A stretch of 64,000 nucleotides of DNA, taken from positions 46,268 through 110,267 of the forward strand of contig VWPU01013446.1 in the NCBI GenBank assembly GCA_013398955.1. The letters run 5' to 3'. Below the pieces are notes generated by a model that ran no database searches, was not told the DNA's origin, and saw only the letters and a program-made list of their open reading frames with translations. Shown piece by piece: positions 58,901-64,000 of the stretch. This DNA is from Callaeas wilsoni (Eukaryota > Chordata > Aves > Passeriformes > Callaeidae). A program made the position numbers and the translations under genes. Positions within the stretch are counted from its first letter, which is position 1. Each line of letters starts with the position of its first letter.

Positions 58901-59560
58901 AGTGAGTGCAGCATCCCGGGAGTGACTGCAGCATCCCGGGAGTGACTGCAGCATCCCGGGAGTGACTGCAGCATCCCGGGAGTGACTGCAGCATCCCGGG
59001 AGTGACTGCAGCATCCCGGGAGTGACTGCAGCATCCCGGGAGTGACTGCAGCATCCCGGGAGTGACTGCAGCATCCCGGGAGTGACTGCAGCATCCCGGG
59101 AGTGACTGCAGCATCCCGGGATTGACTGCAGCATCCTGGGAGTGAGTGCAGCATTCTGGGAATGAGTGCAGCATCCCAGGGGTGAGGGTGGCATCCCGGG
59201 AGTGAGTGCAGCATCCCGGAGGTGAGTGGTGCATCCCGGGAATGAGTGCAGCATCCCGGGAGTGAGTGCAGCATCCCGGAGGTGAGTGGTGCATCCCGGG
59301 AATGAGTGCAGCATCCCGGGAGTGAGTGCAGCATCCCGGGAGGGAGTGCAGCATCCCGGGAGTGAGTGCAGCATCCCGGGAAGGAGTGCAGCATTCCGGG
59401 AGTGAGTGCAGCATCCCGGGGGTGAGTGCAGCATCCCGGGATTGACTGCAGAATCCCGGGAGTGAGTGCAGCATCCCAGAGGTGAGTGTGGCATCCCGGG
59501 AGTGATTGCAGCATCCCGGGAGTGAGTGCAGCATCCCGGGAAGGAGTGCAGCATCCTAGG
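58901..59560. repeat. 20-bp minisatellite, 33 units in perfect register
   Basis: The unit is AGTGACTGCAGCATCCCGGG. Ten identical copies run from 58921 to 59120. The remaining units vary by substitution only, with no insertion or deletion across 660 bp. A 60-bp higher-order repeat (GGTGAGTGGT-type, AATGAGT-type and AGTGAGT-type units) is duplicated at 59221-59340. Most units carry a CCCGGG. On the minus strand all three frames are open for 230-367 codons and read the same 20-residue cycle; these are artefacts of the repeat. Confidence 0.98.
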
Positions 59561-60211
59561 TGTGCTCTCTCCAGACCATGAGGGGGATGAAGCTCCTCTT
59601 CCTGCTCCCTCCCATCATTCCAAGGGCATCCAGCCCAGTGACGGCCCAGCAGTGCCCGAGAATGCCCCCGTTCTGCTCTCTGTCCATGCTCACACCAATC
59701 CCTTTCCCAGCATAACTTCATTACCTGCTGGTGGGGAGTTGCTTTCACACTTCCATGCCCAAAGGAGATGGATAAACTGCTTTTCCAGGCTCCATCTCCT
59801 GTGATTTCTCCCTTCTTTGTCCATCTTTTCTTCCCTGCTCTGTTCCACCTCTCGCCTTTCCCAGCGTTTGCTGATCCTGCTCTCCCCTCCCCGATCCTGA
59901 TAACCTCATCCCAGACCACATCACTCCATTCATTCTCTTTAACACCACCACACACCTTCTTGGCAGCCACCCCGGGGGGAAGCAGAGGAAAGGTTTTAAC
60001 AAAGAGTTTTTACAAAGCTTTTTCCAACCTTTAGTCCCAAACCTGACCTGCTCCAGTGATTCCCTCCCAGCAGGAATTATGGCAGCAGGTTTTCCCTGAA
60101 CCTGCCTAGGGCAGAATTGTTCTGCTAAAGAACCTCTGCCTCTTTCTGTTTTGGGATTTTTCCCGGTGTGCCAGGAGCATCAGGATCCCTTCTCAAGGCT
60201 ACACCCACTCC
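59561..60211. other. Unique non-coding sequence
   Basis: This is the right flank of the minisatellite. No repeat or gene is recognised. Confidence 0.4.
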
Positions 60212-60298
60212 ATGGAATTAGAATCCCAGAATTCTAGGATGGGTTGGGTTGGAAGGGACCCTAAAGACCATCCAGTTCCAGCCACCCCAGGGACACTC
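60212..60298 (-). mobile_element. CR1 LINE 3'-end fragment
   Basis: 'ggaattagaatcccagaatt', 'gatgggttgggttggaaggg' and 'accatccagttccagccacc' are the CR1 tail in reverse complement. Only about 90 bp remain. Confidence 0.85.
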
Positions 60299-60603
60299 AC
60301 ACAACCAAATTGTAGTGCATTATCTGAGGAACTGCAGAGAAATCACCCCAAACTCTGCCCCGATTTCCTTTATCTGCTCATTCCAGTTGGGAAGCAGCTC
60401 TGGAAGCACCTCCCACGGGTTTCCCCTGCAGTGGGGTGTGCGGGGTGTGAGCACACGGGGCATGGACAAGCGTGAGGACAGCCAGAGGCCTGGGAAAGGT
60501 GACAGAACAAAACCAGGAAGACAACGTGCCCTCAGCAGGTTTCCCGTCCTTAATAAAATTCTCCAATAAAACGTCACACCTATCTTCAAAACTGCACACC
60601 ACC

Positions 60604-60687
60604 TTTTTTTTTTTTTTTGTTTTGTTTTTTTTTTTTTTCCTTTTTTTTTTTTTGTTTTTTTTTTTTTTTTTTTCCCTTTTTTTCTTT
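60604..60687. repeat. Poly-T tract of about 84 bp
   Basis: T runs are broken only by single G and by CC or CCC. It may be a slipped homopolymer or the poly-A tail of a minus-strand retrocopy. The sequence beyond 60700 is not recognised as a retrocopy. Confidence 0.95.
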
Positions 60688-62141
60688 AGGGTTTATATTT
60701 CTTTTCCTTCCAGCCCATGAATGTTGAAGATATGAGACCCTTAACAGACGTCCAAGTGCCTGGGGAGCATTAAGCCACCTATAATCACTTCTCGCAGGTC
60801 ATAGGATGTAAATCACCTGATAATTTTCTGTCCTTCCCCTCGGACACCTTCCCTCGATCCACACTTTTTATCTGCCCTTAACGGGAGTGTTTATGGAGGA
60901 TAACACCATTCCAAGCACTTCCTGCCTCCATGTGTTCCTCATTTGGAATATCCCACACAAACATCGCTTCACGTGGCATTCCCAAATAAAAACCTCATGG
61001 GGCTGGCTCTGAAATGCTGCAGAAAGTCCTACCCTCGTGGTATTTCAGGGAAAGAATTGATTTTTTTTTTTAACCTTCTTTTCTTTGGGCACGAGGACAA
61101 AATCCTACTCTGGATTTTATTACCTGAACCTCTCGAGAAAAATCATCCCAAAATGGCCTCTACCTGGCCATGATGTACCAAATCTGGGCTGATTTGGAGT
61201 TTAGGTTGATGCCTGCTCAGTAATTTTCCCTCCACTTCCCTCTTTCCATTCCAGGTGACGCCGGCTGGGTGTTTATCCATAAGATCCAAATAAATGGGGA
61301 AACAAACTCATTTTCATCTCTGGAAACAGCATCCAGATCCCCACCACTTCCAGGGCACTTCATCCCTTCAAATCCAGTGGGAATAAAAGAGCCTCAAAGC
61401 AGGAGAAAAGTGATTTTCTTCCCTCTGTGCATCATGATATCCTGGCTATCCTGATAGAAAACAAAATAATTCCAAGCATTTGAAATAAAACGTATAATTT
61501 TTTTAGAATATTTAAAAATATTCGTATTTTATTAACCATAGTTAATAAACACCATGAAATAATTAGTACTGTGTCAAAAAAAAAAGACTTAATCCTATTT
61601 TTTCAACTCATTTTGTAGTAGTGGTACATTTTCTACTCTTTTTCCTAAGAATATTCTCTACTTGCAGTTGATTTAATTGAGCTGATTGATAACAAGGGAT
61701 TGTTTAAGAGAGTTTAGTTCGTTTTTCCGTCTATTTTTTCCTTTCTTCCCTTTCTGAGTCTATTTCTCTCTCTAAAAAGACTTTCTCTTGTTTCCTCTAA
61801 GATTTGCAGCATTTCTCCCTCATTACAGATATGCAGATGCTGTGTGAAGACAACTCAGATAATCAAGATATTCGCTGAAAAAATACAAATAAACCAACCT
61901 GAGAATAAAGAGATTTCATTCTTTCCTCTTTTTCTTTGTTTTGATTTTTTTTTTGTTTTGTTTTGTTTGTCTGTTTTGTTTTTTCATGATTTATTCTGAG
62001 TTTTCCCTTGAAAAAAAATGCTGGCAAATTTAGAAATCCTTCTGTTAAATTTTTTTTTTTTGGTCCAGATGTTCGGCCAAATCCCCTTTCTGAAATGACA
62101 CACATTAGAAATTTTTAGAAAATAGATTGAGTTCATTACAG

Positions 62142-62231
62142 TTCTGTGCCTCGGAAGCACCAAAATGTCACTCAGCCACAGGAAGATTTGAGACAAATCC
62201 TTCTTCATTGCCCCAAATTTCTGTGCCGCAG
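62142..62231 (+). other. Candidate 90-bp exon (splice signals only)
   Basis: The acceptor GAGTTCATTACAG is moderate; the donor CCGCAG|GTGAGT is near-perfect. The 90 bases preserve frame and one frame is fully open (ending S-L-P-Q-I-S-V-P-Q); a second is also open. No protein match is claimed. Confidence 0.2.
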
Positions 62232-64000
62232 GTGAGTGGGGGAAGGGAAGAACTGACCTATAAATCAAGAAGATTTTCTTTTTAGAACCAATAGAAACGA
62301 GATCATTTTTGTCTGTCCTCTGCCATGCAACTTGACCTTTTTTTCCGTAATCACAAAAAAAAAAAAAAAAAAAAAAAGGCAAAATTTTTGGTTAAATAAT
62401 AATCTAAAATTTAGGAACTCATGTGAGTCCAGCAAATGGAATTTGAAGGAGGAAAAATAATTCCAGACTCATGGTAAGTTCCCTGCAGGTGTCTTCTCTA
62501 CCAGGGGTGGTCATATTTAATACAGAGAATTTTAATGCATGAAGAGCTGAACTCATCTTCAAATATTTATGGAAAATCTGTGGTGGAAAAGCCTCTTGGA
62601 GTCCTTGGCTGGGGAATTCCTGTTTTGGACGAGAGGAAACTGCAGTGAAAGCAGAGCAGAGAAAATTAAAAGGATGTGAGGTTCAAGACTTTTCTCTTTG
62701 AGATGAACTGACCCTCAGAGATGTCACTACACCCCTTCCTCACTGCTTCCTTTGTGATAACCTCGTCCTGCTTTCCTGGAAAGTTATGGCATTTGGAGTT
62801 TTACTTATTTAGACTTTTTTTTTTTTAAACTTACTCTTCAGCTGTGTGTGGACACAAGGAGGGAGTAAGAGCTTCCCACAGCAATTGTTTTGCAGCTGCC
62901 GGGAGCTCGGTGCTGTCTCTTATCTCCGCCTCCTTTTCCCTCTGAATTTAGGAGCCTTTCGGGCTGCAGAGAAGCTTTTTGTGGCTTGTGGTATGTGCAG
63001 GGCATTCTAGGGATTTTGTCCTGGTCCATTCGGAAGTTTGAGATGGCAGGAGACTGGACTCAGAGGATCTCAAGGACTCCTGCTTTTCCTATGCTCCGAA
63101 TTTGATTCGTGTCCAGAACATCCAAAAGGGAGAATCTGCTCATCCTCTATTTTTGGAATTAAGGTCTATTTACAGTTGCTCTGGAGTCTTGAGTCAGTCC
63201 AGAGTGTTTTAGCAGATGCTTTCTGAGGTCTTTGAACTCTCGCAAGCCACGAGGGAAGGAAAAAAAGCAGAGGATTTCTGCGTTTTAAGGCCAAGGGCTT
63301 TTCGGATTATTTAAAATCATCTCCAACGTAAACCAACCGCACGATTTCCATCCAGTTCCTTCTGTCCTGAGCTCAGCTGCTGGTGTCAGAGATGCCAAGC
63401 ACTTGGAGATGATGACAGGTGAGGGAAAGAGCTGCAGATGGATAAAACATCTCTGGTAGCATCCGGATGCTGCCTATGGAACGGGACAAGCAATGCTGTA
63501 ATGGAAGAGTGGCTGCTGTTCCTTGGCTCCGGAGCATTGGTGGTCCTTCCAGAAGCTCCCTGGAGGATTTGTCTGGCATTTCCAGCCTCAGGCTTGGTAA
63601 CGAGAGTCCTTGGTGGCCTTGGAGAAACATGGAAATGTTTCAGATTCCCGTTGGCCGCAGAAGATTGGGGATTACGGTGTTTGCCCAAGAATCAGCTCTG
63701 CAGAAGCGTCGCGTTCCCCAGGGGACGCCGACGGCAGCACAGCTGAAGTGGAGCTTGGCCTTTCCAACTTGCCTGTGGTCAACCACACAATTTGTTTGTT
63801 ATGCTGAGCCTGAGGAAGTTCCCAGCCGGAGCCAGCAGCAGCTTTGGCCTGAGAGGTGATATAGGACACGATTTTGGGGGAACACCAAGAGAGACATGGC
63901 CCCCCTGCTGATGACACGGCACTGGGAACTCTGCTGTGCTTTGATGCAAGCTGGGCTGAGGGCTGGCTGCCCGTGGGACATCCCTCCATCCCTCCATCCC

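Larger units (their letters stand above)
60299..64000. other. Unique sequence with homopolymers
   Basis: No CR1 signature or recognised gene. A (TTTTG)n stretch lies at 61937-61985, a 23-base poly-A at 62355-62377, and 61480-61760 is AT-rich. 63440-64000 is GC-richer with overlapping frames on both strands (up to 130 codons, 63467-63859), none recognised. The last bases are a short CCATCCCT repeat. Confidence 0.4.

Noticed and set aside
58901..59560. CRISPR-like regular array
   Set aside because: The units are contiguous with no unique spacers, and the context is vertebrate; it is a minisatellite.
58674..59970. Three long minus-strand open frames (286, 231 and 367 codons)
   Set aside because: They are the 20-bp minisatellite read in all three frames, giving the same 20-residue cycle; no unique protein remains.
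1..64000. Bacterial-style operon or defence-system reading of the window
   Set aside because: CR1 density, vertebrate-type simple repeats, and the absence of ribosome-binding sites and compact genes rule it out.

Overview
The window looks like non-coding nuclear DNA from a bird, probably an intron or intergenic stretch. The main evidence is about thirty short, mostly 5'-truncated pieces of CR1 LINE retrotransposon, the dominant repeat of bird genomes. They are recognised by the conserved 3' end (…GGTCCCTTCCAACCC…ATTCTATGATTC, or its reverse complement TGGTTTGGGTTGGAAGGGACC). Several pieces (17196-17580, 21048-21355, 54484-54752) resemble songbird CR1 subfamilies, so a passerine is likely but not proven. 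There are no operons, ribosome-binding sites or compact genes. No protein-coding gene, rRNA or tRNA can be called with confidence. Almost all open frames are short, overlap on both strands, or run through repeats.

Layout. 1-7300 is mostly unique sequence with one CR1 piece and AT-rich low-complexity DNA. 7775-8622 holds a CpG-rich compound inverted repeat ordered A, B, A-inverted, B-inverted, which is the topology of a pseudoknot. 9955-10137 is a 61-bp tandem repeat. 12600-17600 has several CR1 pieces and a GC-rich block (15980-16845) with a minus-strand open frame and a micro-exon-like site. 18427-20686 contains two nearly identical 185-bp units with (TAA)n tails; the first is bounded by a perfect 12-bp target-site duplication, so it is a recent retroposon-like insertion. 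21531-21900 is a 53-bp minisatellite, 25135-25530 a compound minisatellite, and 42941-43204 an 89-bp triplication. 48049-49934 holds a second pair of local duplicates. 51344-51409 and 58338-58402 are matching flanks downstream of two related CR1 copies. 58901-59560 is an array of 33 units of exactly 20 bp. 60604-60687 is a long poly-T tract.

Function. Nothing supports a set of cooperating genes. Five short segments have good splice-site pairs and open frames (12989-13038, 15982-16005 on minus, 36838-36883, 53220-53289, 62142-62231). They may be exons of a long spliced transcript, but splice-like pairs also occur by chance at this scale. Two short palindromes resemble regulatory binding sites. 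All repeat calls come from reading the sequence by eye; CR1 edges are good to roughly 10-20 bases.
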